This document shows positions 34,652-42,536 of a stretch of 64,000 bases of DNA, one piece after another. This stretch comes from DASVXQ01 sp046727955 (lineage in GTDB: Bacteria > Actinomycetota > CALGFH01). Location: positions 1 through 64,000 of the forward strand of contig JBKPDO010000127.1 of assembly GCA_046727955.1 (NCBI GenBank), read 5' to 3'. A model generated the notes under the pieces. The model was not told the DNA's origin. It made no database searches and was given only the letters and a program-made list of their open reading frames with translations. Made by a program: the position numbers and the translations under genes. The first letter of the stretch is position 1, and every line of letters starts with the position of its first letter.

Positions 34652-35686
34652 GTGGGCGGCATTGCAATCGGCATTTTCGTGGTCCTGCTGATCCTGGTCA
34701 TCGCCGCGCTGGCCACGATGGTCCGGGTGCTGCAGGAGTACGAGCGCGCGGTGATCTTCCGACTCGGCAACGTGCTGAGGTCGCCGAAGGGACCGGGCAT
34801 CATCTTCATCCTGCCCTTCAACATCGACCGCATGGTCAAGGTCAACCTACAGACGGTGGCGATGAGCGTCCCGCCGCAGGACGTCATCACTCGCGACAAC
34901 GTGACCCTGCGGGTGGACGCGGTGGTGTACTCACGGGTGGTCGACCCGGTCAAGGCCGTGGTCGAGATCCAGAATTACCTCTTCGCCACCAGCCAGGCGG
35001 CACAGACGAACCTGCGCGCGATCCTCGGCAAGAAGACCCTGAACGAGCTGCTGAGCGCCCGTGAGGAGATCAACGCCGAGCTGTCCGCGGTGATCGCGGG
35101 GGTGACCGCGCCGTGGGGCGTGCGCGTCACCTCGGTCGAGGTCAAGGACGTCGACCTGCCCGACGAGATGCAGCGGGCGATGGCGCGCGAGGCCGAGGCG
35201 ACGCGCGACGCGAAGGCGCTCAAGATCTCGGCGGACGCCGAGCTCACGGCCTCGCACGTGCTATCGGAGGCGGCCGGCGTCATGGCGCAGAACCCCTCCG
35301 CCCTCCAGCTCCGCTTCCTGCAGACGGTGGCCGAGGTGGCGACCGAGCGGAATTCCACGCTGGTGATGCCGATTCCGATCGAATTGCTCAACTTCGTCGG
35401 ACGCGTAGGGCAGCCGGCCGCGCCAGCCAACGGGCCGCCGCCCGTCATCTCGCCGAGGAACCCGTCGGCGCCGTCCCCGGACCAGCCCACCTCCGCCTCG
35501 ACGGACCTGGAGCCAGGCGCCTCCACCACGCCGATTCCACCCGTGCCCCCGCCGCCAGCCGGCTTCGTCGGGGGCGACGCTTCGGGCCGGGCACGGCCCG
35601 GGTCCACCGACGCTGCCGACGACCGCGGGACCGACGGTCAGGGTACCGACGGCCGCGGAGCCGACGGCCACGGCCGCGCCGACTGA
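34652..35686 (+). CDS. SPFH/band 7 (stomatin-like) membrane protein
   Basis: A 344-aa protein with one N-terminal membrane segment (about 3-25) and a band 7 domain (about 30-200): 'LQEYERAVIFRLGNVLRSP', 'DNVTLRVDAVVYSRVVDP' and 'GVRVTSVEVKDVDLPDEMQ'. A coiled-coil region rich in Ala/Glu follows, and a Pro-rich then Asp/Gly-rich tail (about 250-344) is unusual. SPFH proteins scaffold membrane microdomains and pair with NfeD, encoded 2.5 kb upstream. The GTG at 34652 has GAGGAGAGG just before it; the longer frame from 34538 lacks this. Confidence 0.92.
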   Translation: MGGIAIGIFVVLLILVIAALATMVRVLQEYERAVIFRLGNVLRSPKGPGIIFILPFNIDRMVKVNLQTVAMSVPPQDVITRDNVTLRVDAVVYSRVVDPVKAVVEIQNYLFATSQAAQTNLRAILGKKTLNELLSAREEINAELSAVIAGVTAPWGVRVTSVEVKDVDLPDEMQRAMAREAEATRDAKALKISADAELTASHVLSEAAGVMAQNPSALQLRFLQTVAEVATERNSTLVMPIPIELLNFVGRVGQPAAPANGPPPVISPRNPSAPSPDQPTSASTDLEPGASTTPIPPVPPPPAGFVGGDASGRARPGSTDAADDRGTDGQGTDGRGADGHGRAD

Positions 35687-36018
35687 CAGGCCGCGAGCTG
35701 ACGCCGGCCTGCGAGCCCGGCCGTCCCCGAGCCGACGCCGGCTCGTCGTTCGAGCGTCCCGGGCGCCTAATTCTGCGGCGGCGCCGTCATGGCTTTATGT
35801 CTCATTAACCTGCGGCGTGAGATACCAAGGTCGCAACCGAAGCGTTACGGCCTGGACATTGAGGCTGTCGACCCCGAGGAATACGCTGCGCCTACATACT
35901 TCTGCGCCAACCTGCTTCTCCGGCCTGGTCGAGCGTTCCGCCCGACTCGGCGGAGGGTCGCAACTCAAGGCGGGTAGGGCAACTGCCCCGGCGACCGGCG
36001 CGAGGGAAGGGAACCACC
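35687..36018. other. non-coding region upstream of whiB
   Basis: 330 bp between the SPFH gene and whiB. It is less GC-rich around 35795-35900 and probably holds the whiB promoter; candidate boxes (AATACG near 35881) are weak. GGGAAGGGA near 36006 is the ribosome site. No gene is seen. Confidence 0.5.
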
Positions 36019-36336
36019 ATGGCTACGACGATCAGCACCGCGACCGCGGCGGAACGCGCCGCTCGGACCGACGCCTCTGCGTGGGACCTCCAGATAGGCT
36101 GGCAGTACCGCGCCGCCTGCAAGGGGCCTCAGTCCGAGCTTTTCTTCGCCCCCAACCACCTCGAGCGCAAGGAGGACCGGCTCGAGCGGGAGTCGTCGGC
36201 GAAGGCGATCTGCCGGAGCTGTCCGGTGCTAGTCGAATGTCGTGAGTATGCCCTGACGGTTCGCGAGCCTCATGGCATCTGGGGTGGGCTGAACGAGTAC
36301 GAGCGGCGGCAGTTGCTCGCACGCCGGGCCGGCTGA
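36019..36336 (+). CDS. WhiB-family iron-sulfur transcriptional regulator
   Basis: A 105-aa Wbl protein. Four cysteines, C34, C65, C68 and C74 (C-x30-C-x2-C-x5-C), bind a [4Fe-4S] cluster. The turn motif G-I-W-G-G is at 86-90, followed by a basic C-terminal 'RRQLLARRAG' DNA-binding tail. Wbl proteins sense redox or nitric oxide and act with the principal sigma factor. Its neighbours (Get3-like pair, PonA2-like PBP, RidA) suggest the WhiB4 subgroup, but I cannot confirm this by sequence alone. Confidence 0.95.
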   Translation: MATTISTATAAERAARTDASAWDLQIGWQYRAACKGPQSELFFAPNHLERKEDRLERESSAKAICRSCPVLVECREYALTVREPHGIWGGLNEYERRQLLARRAG

Positions 36337-36482
36337 CCTCCAGATCCCGCGGCGGATCCGCCCCCGATCCGGCCCCCGCGTGGCCCCGGCCCGGTCCCCA
36401 TGTGGCCCCCGGCCCCGGCGCGGGATAGCCTTGGCGGTCGTTTGCACGTCGAGGCGAGCCGAGCCGAGAGGACTGTCCTTCG

Positions 36483-36638
36483 ATGACCACCTGGGAGTAC
36501 GCCACTGTTCCACTGCTGCCGCACAACACCAAGCAGATCCTCGACAATTGGGGAGAGGACGGCTGGGAGCTCGTCGCGGTCCACACAGCCGAGGTCGGCG
36601 GCACCGTCGCCTACTTCAAGCGCCCCACGGGTGACTGA
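36483..36638 (+). CDS. 51-aa DUF4177-like protein
   Basis: A 51-aa open frame starting ATG at 36483. It begins M-T-T-W-E-Y-A-T-V-P-L, then has I-L-D-N-W-G-x-D-G-W-E-L-V-A-V and ends Y-F-K-R-P. The W-E-Y ... G-W-E-L-V-x-V pattern is that of DUF4177-type small proteins, and similar genes sit beside RidA in mycobacteria. AGAGGACTG upstream may serve as ribosome site. Function unknown. Confidence 0.8.
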   Translation: MTTWEYATVPLLPHNTKQILDNWGEDGWELVAVHTAEVGGTVAYFKRPTGD

Positions 36639-36693
36639 TGCGGGGTGATGCGGGGGCCGCTCCCCCCGCGGGCCCCCCGGAAGGGGCGAGTGA

Positions 36694-36789
36694 CGCGGGG
36701 GGCGCTGCCCCCCGCGAGCCCCCGCAGAAGGGCTTGGTGCCGCCTGCGGCGGCATGATTTGTACCAATGCGGCCGGCGGAGCCGGCCGC
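36694..36789. terminator. hairpin series between convergent genes
   Basis: Perfect stems: CGCGGGGGGC-GCT-GCCCCCCGCG (36694-36716), TGCCGCC-TGC-GGCGGCA (about 36738-36754) and GCGGCCGGC-GGA-GCCGGCCGC (36769-36789). The last abuts the stop codon of the minus-strand deacetylase gene. Likely bidirectional termination. Confidence 0.6.
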
Positions 36790-36790
36790 A

Positions 36791-37525
36791 CTAGCGGCGA
36801 CGGTTGATGACCCGGAACGACTCGGCATAGGTGAAACCGTTCGCGGCGCCGACCGCGCGCAGCCGGCGGGCGAGGAGCTCCCGAAAGTCTCCCTGGATCT
36901 GGGCGAGCTGGCTCGCATGCGCCTCGAGGGCGGCGATCTTGCGCTCGAAGTAGGGGGTAATGTCGACCACCTCGCTGCCAGCGCCGGCTCCGAACAGCCA
37001 GATGTCCTCCAGCTCGCGCCAAGGGGGCAGGTCCTCGTCGAGCTCGAGCTCGGGGAAGATCGCCGCAGTCGTGCCGCCGGTCAGCACCATATCGAGCGCC
37101 GCCTGCGCCACCGTTCGGTGGTCAGGGTGGTTGATGAACGTGTCGCTCAGGACCTGCTCTGGGCTCATCGTCAGCAGCCGGTGGGGTCGGTGCCGGCGGA
37201 ACTCGCGTGACAGGTCGCGTTGCAGCCCCCGCGAGTAGACGACCTCGCTGTCCATGTAGGCCAGGAAGGTCACGTCGGTGACGCCGCAGACCTTGGCCGC
37301 CGCCCTGGCCTCCTCCTCGCGGAGCCGGCCGAACGCCTCGAAGTCCTGCCTCGCGTCCTGCACGCCGCGCTGGCCGGAGGTCGCGATCACATAGCGGACG
37401 TCCCAGCCCTCGTCCACCCAGCGGGAGATCGTCCCTCCGGCACCGAATTCGATGTCATCCGGATGCGCGCTGATCACCAGCGCCCGGCGGTGCTCAGCGC
37501 CCGTTGCCTGCATGTTCTCGCTCAT
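36791..37525 (-). CDS. PIG-L/LmbE-family deacetylase
   Basis: A 244-aa zinc-dependent deacetylase: 'VISAHPDDIEFGAGGTI' with the A-H-P-D-D motif, 'NHPDHRTVAQAALD' with the second H-P-D-H zinc ligand set, and 'AYMDSEVVYSRG'. Family members deacetylate N-acetylglucosaminyl substrates, including the mycothiol pathway enzymes MshB and Mca; the exact substrate is not clear. The ATG at 37525 was chosen as the first with the right domain spacing. It is divergent from the helicase gene, with about 110 bp between. Confidence 0.88.
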   Translation of the reverse strand: MSENMQATGAEHRRALVISAHPDDIEFGAGGTISRWVDEGWDVRYVIATSGQRGVQDARQDFEAFGRLREEEARAAAKVCGVTDVTFLAYMDSEVVYSRGLQRDLSREFRRHRPHRLLTMSPEQVLSDTFINHPDHRTVAQAALDMVLTGGTTAAIFPELELDEDLPPWRELEDIWLFGAGAGSEVVDITPYFERKIAALEAHASQLAQIQGDFRELLARRLRAVGAANGFTYAESFRVINRRR

Positions 37526-37620
37526 ACACCCGAGACTAGAGGAGGCTGGCCGCCGCCGCATCCCGGGTTCGGCTGGACCATCCCTGTGGATAGCGGCGGC
37601 CGAGTGTCGCGGCAATTGGA

Positions 37621-37626
37621 TAGTGT
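37621..37626 (+). promoter_or_regulatory. -10 box of the helicase gene
   Basis: TAGTGT ends seven bases before the ATG at 37634, predicting a leaderless transcript; no Shine-Dalgarno is present. Confidence 0.4.
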
Positions 37627-37633
37627 GCGTTCC

Positions 37634-39655
37634 ATGGACCTCGATGCCGCCTTCGCCCAACTGCCCGGACTCACCCCGCGGACCGCGCAGCGCGATATGG
37701 CCTGCGCCGTCGCCACCGCCATCGAGCGGGAGGCACCGCTGCTCGTGCACGCGCCCACCGGCGTGGGCAAGTCGCTCGGCTATCTCGTCCCGATCGTCGC
37801 TGCCGGCCGCCGCGCGATCGTCGCCACCGCGACCAAGGCGCTGCAGTCACAGCTGGTCGAGCATGACCTGCCGCGGCTTGCCGAGGCCTTCGGCACCACC
37901 TCCGCCCTGGTCATGGGGAGGGGGAACTACCTATGCCTCAGCAAGGCGGATGCGCTGGTGGCCGCGACCCAGCTCGCCGCCACCGCACAGGAGGAGGCGG
38001 CCCTCGACCTGGTCGAGTGGGCGACCGATTCGGAGACCGGCAGCCGGCTCGACGCTCCGCCGGGCACCAGGGACGACGTCTGGGACCTGGTCTCGACGTC
38101 CGGGGAGGACTGCCCGGGCCAGAAAGGCTGCTCGTTCTTCCGCCGCTGCTTTGCCGAGCGGGCCAGGGAGCACGCCCACGAGGTGGACGTGGTGGTCACC
38201 AACCACCACCTGCTCCTGCTCGAGCTGGAGCTGCGCCAGCTCACCGAGTCGCCCGGGGTGATGCTGCCAGAGGTGGACGTGCTGGTGGTCGACGAGGGGC
38301 ATCGCCTCGCCGACCACGCCGCCGATCTCTATGGCGTCACCGTGACCGGGTCGCGGTTGACCAGGGCGGGCGCCGCGGCCGACGCCCTGGTCAAGGCGAG
38401 CGGCAGCGGTACCTCCGACTGGGCGCGGCGGCTCCGCGCCCGCTGGGAGGAGCGCGCCAGCCAGCTCCGGCCGGGCCCTGTCCTGCCCGGCTCGCGCGCG
38501 GCGGCCGAGCTCGCGCTGACGCTCGAACCGGTGGCGCGTGAGGCGCAGGCCGCCGCCACGGCGCTACGCGACCTGGTCACGCTGCCGGAGGAGCTCGAGG
38601 GCGGCATGCACGCGGCCCGGCGCCGGCTGACAGGCCTCCGCCGCGACCTGGGCCGCCTGGTCGCGGCGGTGGCCCACGCCGAGGGCGCCGACCTCGACGA
38701 GGGGGACCGGCCCGGCCCGGACGCCGAGCCCGGAGCACGCGCCGAGGCCGCGCCGGACCGTAAGTCCAGGCCGGAAGGTGAGGCGGGGCCAGACGGGGAT
38801 GCCGAGCTCGCCATCTGGGTGGAGGAGCGGCGGGACGGGGGGCGGACGATTCGCTCGGCGCTGGTCGAGCCAGGCCCGGTGCTCCAGGACCTGCTGTGGG
38901 GAAAGGTGCCGGTGGCCGTGGCCTGCTCAGCAACGCTCGCGGTCGCGGGCGAATTGGGCCCCGCGGCGAGCGCGCTCGGCGCCGAGGGGGCCAGCGGGCT
39001 GGTGGCGCAGTCGCCCTTCGACTACCGCGGCAACGCCCTCCTTTACGTTCCACGGCGGGTACCGTCCCCGACCGCGGAGGGCTTCCAGGAGGCGGCCGAG
39101 CGCGAGCTGCGCGCTCTGGTCGACGCCTCCCGCGGCCGCGCGCTGGTGCTGTGCACCTCGTGGCGCGCGGTGGAGTCGTTTGCCGCAGCCCTCGCCGACC
39201 TCGAGTGGGAACTGCTGGTCCAGGGTGACGACACCCCGGCCCGGCTCGCCGCCCGCTTCCGTGACCAGGTGGCAAGCGTGCTGGTGGCCACCCGGACCTT
39301 CTTCGAAGGAGTCGACGTTCCGGGACAGGCGCTCTCGCTGCTGGTGCTGGACCGCCTGCCGTTCCCGCGGCCGGACGACCCGCTGCTGGCGGAGCGCGGC
39401 CGCCGCATCGAGCGGCGAGGTGGCTCGAAGTTCAGCGAGGTGTGGCTGCCGAGTGCAGCGGTGTCGCTGCAACAGGCACTCGGGCGCCTGATCCGGTCGG
39501 AGTCGGACCGCGGCGTGATGGCTGTGCTGGACCGGCGGCTGGCGGACGCGCGCTACGGCCGCGTCCTGCTCGCCAGCCTGCCACCAGCCCCGCTCACTCG
39601 CTCGCTCGACGACGTCAGCCGATTCTTTGGCAGTCCGGTCGCCAGGCAGCAGTAG
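37634..39655 (+). CDS. DinG/XPD-type ATP-dependent DNA helicase
   Basis: A 673-aa superfamily 2 helicase. Motif I is 'HAPTGVGKS' (about 39-47) and the DEAH box reads V-D-E-G-H (about 221-225). Four cysteines fit an XPD-type iron-sulfur cluster: one in 'GNYLCLS', then C-P-G-Q-K-G-C and C in 'FRRC'. C-terminal motifs include 'VLCTSWRAVESF', 'TRTFFEGVDVPG' and 'QALGRLIRSE' (motif VI). A charged insert (about 350-400) is not conserved. It unwinds 5'-3' at recombination or repair intermediates. Confidence 0.93.
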   Translation: MDLDAAFAQLPGLTPRTAQRDMACAVATAIEREAPLLVHAPTGVGKSLGYLVPIVAAGRRAIVATATKALQSQLVEHDLPRLAEAFGTTSALVMGRGNYLCLSKADALVAATQLAATAQEEAALDLVEWATDSETGSRLDAPPGTRDDVWDLVSTSGEDCPGQKGCSFFRRCFAERAREHAHEVDVVVTNHHLLLLELELRQLTESPGVMLPEVDVLVVDEGHRLADHAADLYGVTVTGSRLTRAGAAADALVKASGSGTSDWARRLRARWEERASQLRPGPVLPGSRAAAELALTLEPVAREAQAAATALRDLVTLPEELEGGMHAARRRLTGLRRDLGRLVAAVAHAEGADLDEGDRPGPDAEPGARAEAAPDRKSRPEGEAGPDGDAELAIWVEERRDGGRTIRSALVEPGPVLQDLLWGKVPVAVACSATLAVAGELGPAASALGAEGASGLVAQSPFDYRGNALLYVPRRVPSPTAEGFQEAAERELRALVDASRGRALVLCTSWRAVESFAAALADLEWELLVQGDDTPARLAARFRDQVASVLVATRTFFEGVDVPGQALSLLVLDRLPFPRPDDPLLAERGRRIERRGGSKFSEVWLPSAAVSLQQALGRLIRSESDRGVMAVLDRRLADARYGRVLLASLPPAPLTRSLDDVSRFFGSPVARQQ

Positions 39656-39712
39656 GCTCTTGCCCGGACCGCCCCATCCTCGCGCCGAGACGATCAGGAC
39701 AAAGGAGTCGAG

Positions 39713-40177
39713 ATGGCAACGCCCGAACAGCGCCTGGAGGAGCTCGGAATCGCCCTGCCGGAGTCGGTCAGGCCGCTGGCGGCCTATGTGCCGACCGTCC
39801 GCTCGGGCAACATGGTCTACGTCTCCGGTCAGGTTCCCCTGGTGGACGGCAAGGTCGCATTTACAGGGCGACTCGGCGCGAACGGCGTAAGTCTCGAGGA
39901 TGGCGTGCAGGCGGCCCGCCGCTGCGCCATCAACGTGCTCGCGGCGCTCAAGGCTGAGCTCGGACAGCTCTCACGTGTCCGCAGGCTCGTCAAGGTCACC
40001 GGCTTCGTCGCCAGCGAGCCAGACTTCGTCGATCAGCCCAAGGTGATCAACGGGGCCAGCGAGCTGTTCGTCGATGTCTTTGGCGAAGCCGGTAAGCACG
40101 CCCGCTCGGCCGTGGGCCTGGCCGCATTGCCGATGGGCGTGCCCGTCGAGGTCGAGGCGGTCGTCGAGGTGGACTGA
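39713..40177 (+). CDS. RidA-family protein
   Basis: A 154-aa trimeric YjgF/YER057c/UK114 fold: 'YVPTVRSGNMVYVSGQVPLV', 'EDGVQAARRCAINVLAALKA' and 'KHARSAVGLAALPMGVPVEVEAVVEV', the last holding the conserved R-x-A-V-G segment. RidA enzymes hydrolyse reactive enamines and imines made by PLP enzymes, but this longer, actinobacterial branch has an unassigned substrate. AAAGGAG precedes the ATG. Confidence 0.92.
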   Translation: MATPEQRLEELGIALPESVRPLAAYVPTVRSGNMVYVSGQVPLVDGKVAFTGRLGANGVSLEDGVQAARRCAINVLAALKAELGQLSRVRRLVKVTGFVASEPDFVDQPKVINGASELFVDVFGEAGKHARSAVGLAALPMGVPVEVEAVVEVD

Positions 40178-40186
40178 TCCCGCCGG

Positions 40187-40756
40187 TCAGTCGCCGCCAG
40201 TCCGGGCACGCCGCCGCGCACGGTAGGCGCGGGTCTTGGCGCGGTTGCCGCACTCGCCCATCGAGCACCACCGGCCCGAGTGGTTCTTAGAACGGTCGTA
40301 GAAGGCCCACTGGCAGGTGTCGGACGAGCACACCTTGAGCCGGCTCCAGGTGCCCTGCGCCTCGGCCACCGCCACCCCGGCGAGCATCGTCGCCAACGCG
40401 CGACCCACGCCCCCGCCCTGAACCGAGAGCGCCGGCTCCCCGCGCGGGGAGAACTGGAGGTGGAGAGGCAGCCCGTCCGCCATCCGGTTCACGGTGGTCA
40501 CTGCCTCGTGGTCGACCGGGTGCCCGTCGTTGACCCGCAGCACAGCCCGCAGCGCCTCGCGCAGCTCGATTGTCATCGCCAGGTCCCGCTGGCTCACCGG
40601 GGCGGCGGCGTCGAGCAGCCCCCGGCCCACCAGCCAGTCCCGCAGTGCGTCCGGGCTGGACAGATCATCGTCGCCGTCATCGAGGTCGACGGTGTTCACC
40701 AGCGCTCGTATCGGCTCGAGCTCGGGCGGGGAGGTCTCCTGTTCCTGAGTGGCCAT
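40187..40756 (-). CDS. CGNR zinc-finger transcriptional regulator
   Basis: A 189-aa protein with an N-terminal ABATE-type domain (about 15-125) and a C-terminal CGNR zinc finger: C-S-S-D-T-C, then W-C-S-M-G-E-C-G-N-R, followed by a basic tail. Such proteins are predicted stress-responsive regulators. GGAGGTG lies five bases before the ATG at 40756, so this start is preferred over upstream ATGs. An inverted repeat 70 bp upstream may be its own operator. It is convergent with ridA. Confidence 0.88.
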   Translation of the reverse strand: MATQEQETSPPELEPIRALVNTVDLDDGDDDLSSPDALRDWLVGRGLLDAAAPVSQRDLAMTIELREALRAVLRVNDGHPVDHEAVTTVNRMADGLPLHLQFSPRGEPALSVQGGGVGRALATMLAGVAVAEAQGTWSRLKVCSSDTCQWAFYDRSKNHSGRWCSMGECGNRAKTRAYRARRRARTGGD

Positions 40757-40827
40757 CTGGTCACCTCCCTCCGGTGATCGGCTACCGGTCGTCATCCCAG
40801 CCATGGTGGCTGTTCTGCGCCCATTCT

Positions 40828-40850
40828 GGCGAGCGCCGACCACGCTCGCC
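40828..40850. promoter_or_regulatory. inverted repeat upstream of the CGNR gene
   Basis: GGCGAGCG-N7-CGCTCGCC, a perfect 8-bp inverted repeat, lies in the 200-bp divergent region before the CGNR regulator and the 88-aa gene. The spacing fits a dimeric repressor site. Confidence 0.4.
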
Positions 40851-40957
40851 CTTACTAACACCTTAACGTCACCATCATTCCGAGTTTAATGGTTGCGAAA
40901 TTACCAACACCATCATAGACTGTTTGAGGGTGTTGAGAAGGGACTGGAGGGCATTAC

Positions 40958-41224
40958 ATGAGCTTCGACGACCTGCAGCGGGATCTGGTGACAGAGCGGA
41001 TCCAGGGGCTCCGGGACGATGCCGACCGCTACCGGGAGGTGGCCGAGGCACGCCTGGCACGCGGGCGACGCCGCCGGCTCCGCCTGTGGCGCAGGATGGT
41101 GGCTCCGCGGCTCGCGGCCACTGTTCAGGGTGTCAACGACGTTCTCGGCGCCATCCTGAGTCCTGCCTGGCCAGCCAGCGACTGCCGGACGCATCCCCCG
41201 ATCCGGCCCAGCGCTGGTCGCTAG
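40958..41224 (+). CDS. 88-aa hypothetical protein
   Basis: A small open frame with GGAGGG eight bases before the ATG and a locally AT-rich upstream region (40855-40920). The N-terminal half is helical and highly basic ('ARLARGRRRRLRLWRRM'), preceded by an acidic helix. No family is recognised. The ribosome site and amphipathic composition make it plausible; it could be co-regulated with the divergent CGNR gene. Confidence 0.45.
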   Translation: MSFDDLQRDLVTERIQGLRDDADRYREVAEARLARGRRRRLRLWRRMVAPRLAATVQGVNDVLGAILSPAWPASDCRTHPPIRPSAGR

Positions 41225-41387
41225 GCACCCCTCGCGGTGAGCTGCGCGAACGCACCGATAACCTGACGATTCGCATCGATTACCCGACGATTCGCTCACG
41301 ATCGGCCGGGCCGATTGTCACGGCGGCGCCAAAGCGTGCAACGCTATTGCGCTGGCAGCTTCCCTAGACCCACAGCTTGGAGCCGCC

Positions 41388-42533
41388 GTGACTGGCCCAA
41401 CCAGCTTTGCTCGCCGTCTCGTCGCCCCGGTCCTGATGGCGTTCCTGGCGGTGACGCTTGCCGCCTGCACGATCGAGCAGGCGACTTCGAGTTCTTCTGA
41501 GCGGACAAAGGCCACCGAAGCAGACGCGCCGAAAGCCGCGCCGACCACCACCGCGCCGTCCCGGGCTCTCGCCAAGCCGGGGGAGGCCCGCGGCGACGCC
41601 GTGACGATCGCGTTCGGCGGCGACGTGCATTTCGAGGGCGCGATTGGCGGGCGGCTGGCCGGTGACCCCGAGACAGCCCTCGGCCCCATCGCCACGATCC
41701 TAGGGCAGGCCGATCTGGCCATGGTCAACCTCGAGACCGCGGTCACCACGCGGGGAACGGCCCAGAACAAGCAGTTCACCTTCCGGGCCTCACCCACGGC
41801 ATTCAAGGCCCTCAGCGCGGCGGGAGTCGACGTGGCCACCATGGCCAACAATCACGGCATGGACTTCGGCCCGGTCGGCTTGGCCGACTCGATGAAGGCG
41901 GCGGCCGCTGCCGGCTTCCCGGTGGTCGGCATCGGGCGTGACGCCGACCAGGCATTCAGCCCCTACGTCGCTAAGGCCAACGGCCAGCGGATCGCGGTCA
42001 TCGGCGCCACTCAGGTGCTCGACGACAACCTCGCGGCGGCCTGGACCGCGGGCGAGGGCAAGCCCGGTCTCGCCTCGGCCTACCAGGTCGACCGCCTCCT
42101 CGCCGCGGTGCGCGCGGCCCGGCGCAAGGCCGACACCGTGGTGGTGGATCTGCACTGGGGCAGGGAGCTTTCGGGCTGCCCCATCGAGCGCCAGCGCCAG
42201 CTCGCCCCTCGCGTGATCGAGGCCGGGGCCGACATCGTGGTCGGCTCGCACGCTCACGTCCTGCTCGGCGGCGGCTACATGGACAACGCCTACGTGGACT
42301 ACGGGCTCGGGAACTTTGTCTTCTATTCCGGAGGCGGGGTGACCGCCCAGAGCGGGGTGCTGAACCTAACGGTGCGAGGCCGAGCGGTGACCAAGGCGCG
42401 CTGGGTCCCGGCAATGATCTCGGGCGGCATCCCGATCCCCCTGAACGGGGCGGCCGCGGACCGGGCGCTCGCGTCGTGGAAGGCGCTGCGCGGCTGTACC
42501 GGGCTGGCGGCCGCGCCGGCTTCGGCCTCGTAG
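41388..42533 (+). CDS. CapA-family lipoprotein (poly-gamma-glutamate-type phosphoesterase fold)
   Basis: A 381-aa protein with a lipoprotein signal ending L-A-A-C (Cys27) and a Thr/Ala linker, then a CapA domain (about 72-340): 'IAFGGDVHFEG', 'MVNLETAVTTRG', 'ATMANNHGMDFGPVG' and 'GSHAHVL'. These residues form a metallophosphoesterase-like site. CapA proteins take part in capsule or poly-gamma-glutamate synthesis, but no capB/capC neighbours are present, so a general cell-envelope role is more likely. GTG start. Confidence 0.88.
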   Translation: MTGPTSFARRLVAPVLMAFLAVTLAACTIEQATSSSSERTKATEADAPKAAPTTTAPSRALAKPGEARGDAVTIAFGGDVHFEGAIGGRLAGDPETALGPIATILGQADLAMVNLETAVTTRGTAQNKQFTFRASPTAFKALSAAGVDVATMANNHGMDFGPVGLADSMKAAAAAGFPVVGIGRDADQAFSPYVAKANGQRIAVIGATQVLDDNLAAAWTAGEGKPGLASAYQVDRLLAAVRAARRKADTVVVDLHWGRELSGCPIERQRQLAPRVIEAGADIVVGSHAHVLLGGGYMDNAYVDYGLGNFVFYSGGGVTAQSGVLNLTVRGRAVTKARWVPAMISGGIPIPLNGAAADRALASWKALRGCTGLAAAPASAS

Positions 42534-42536
42534 GCC

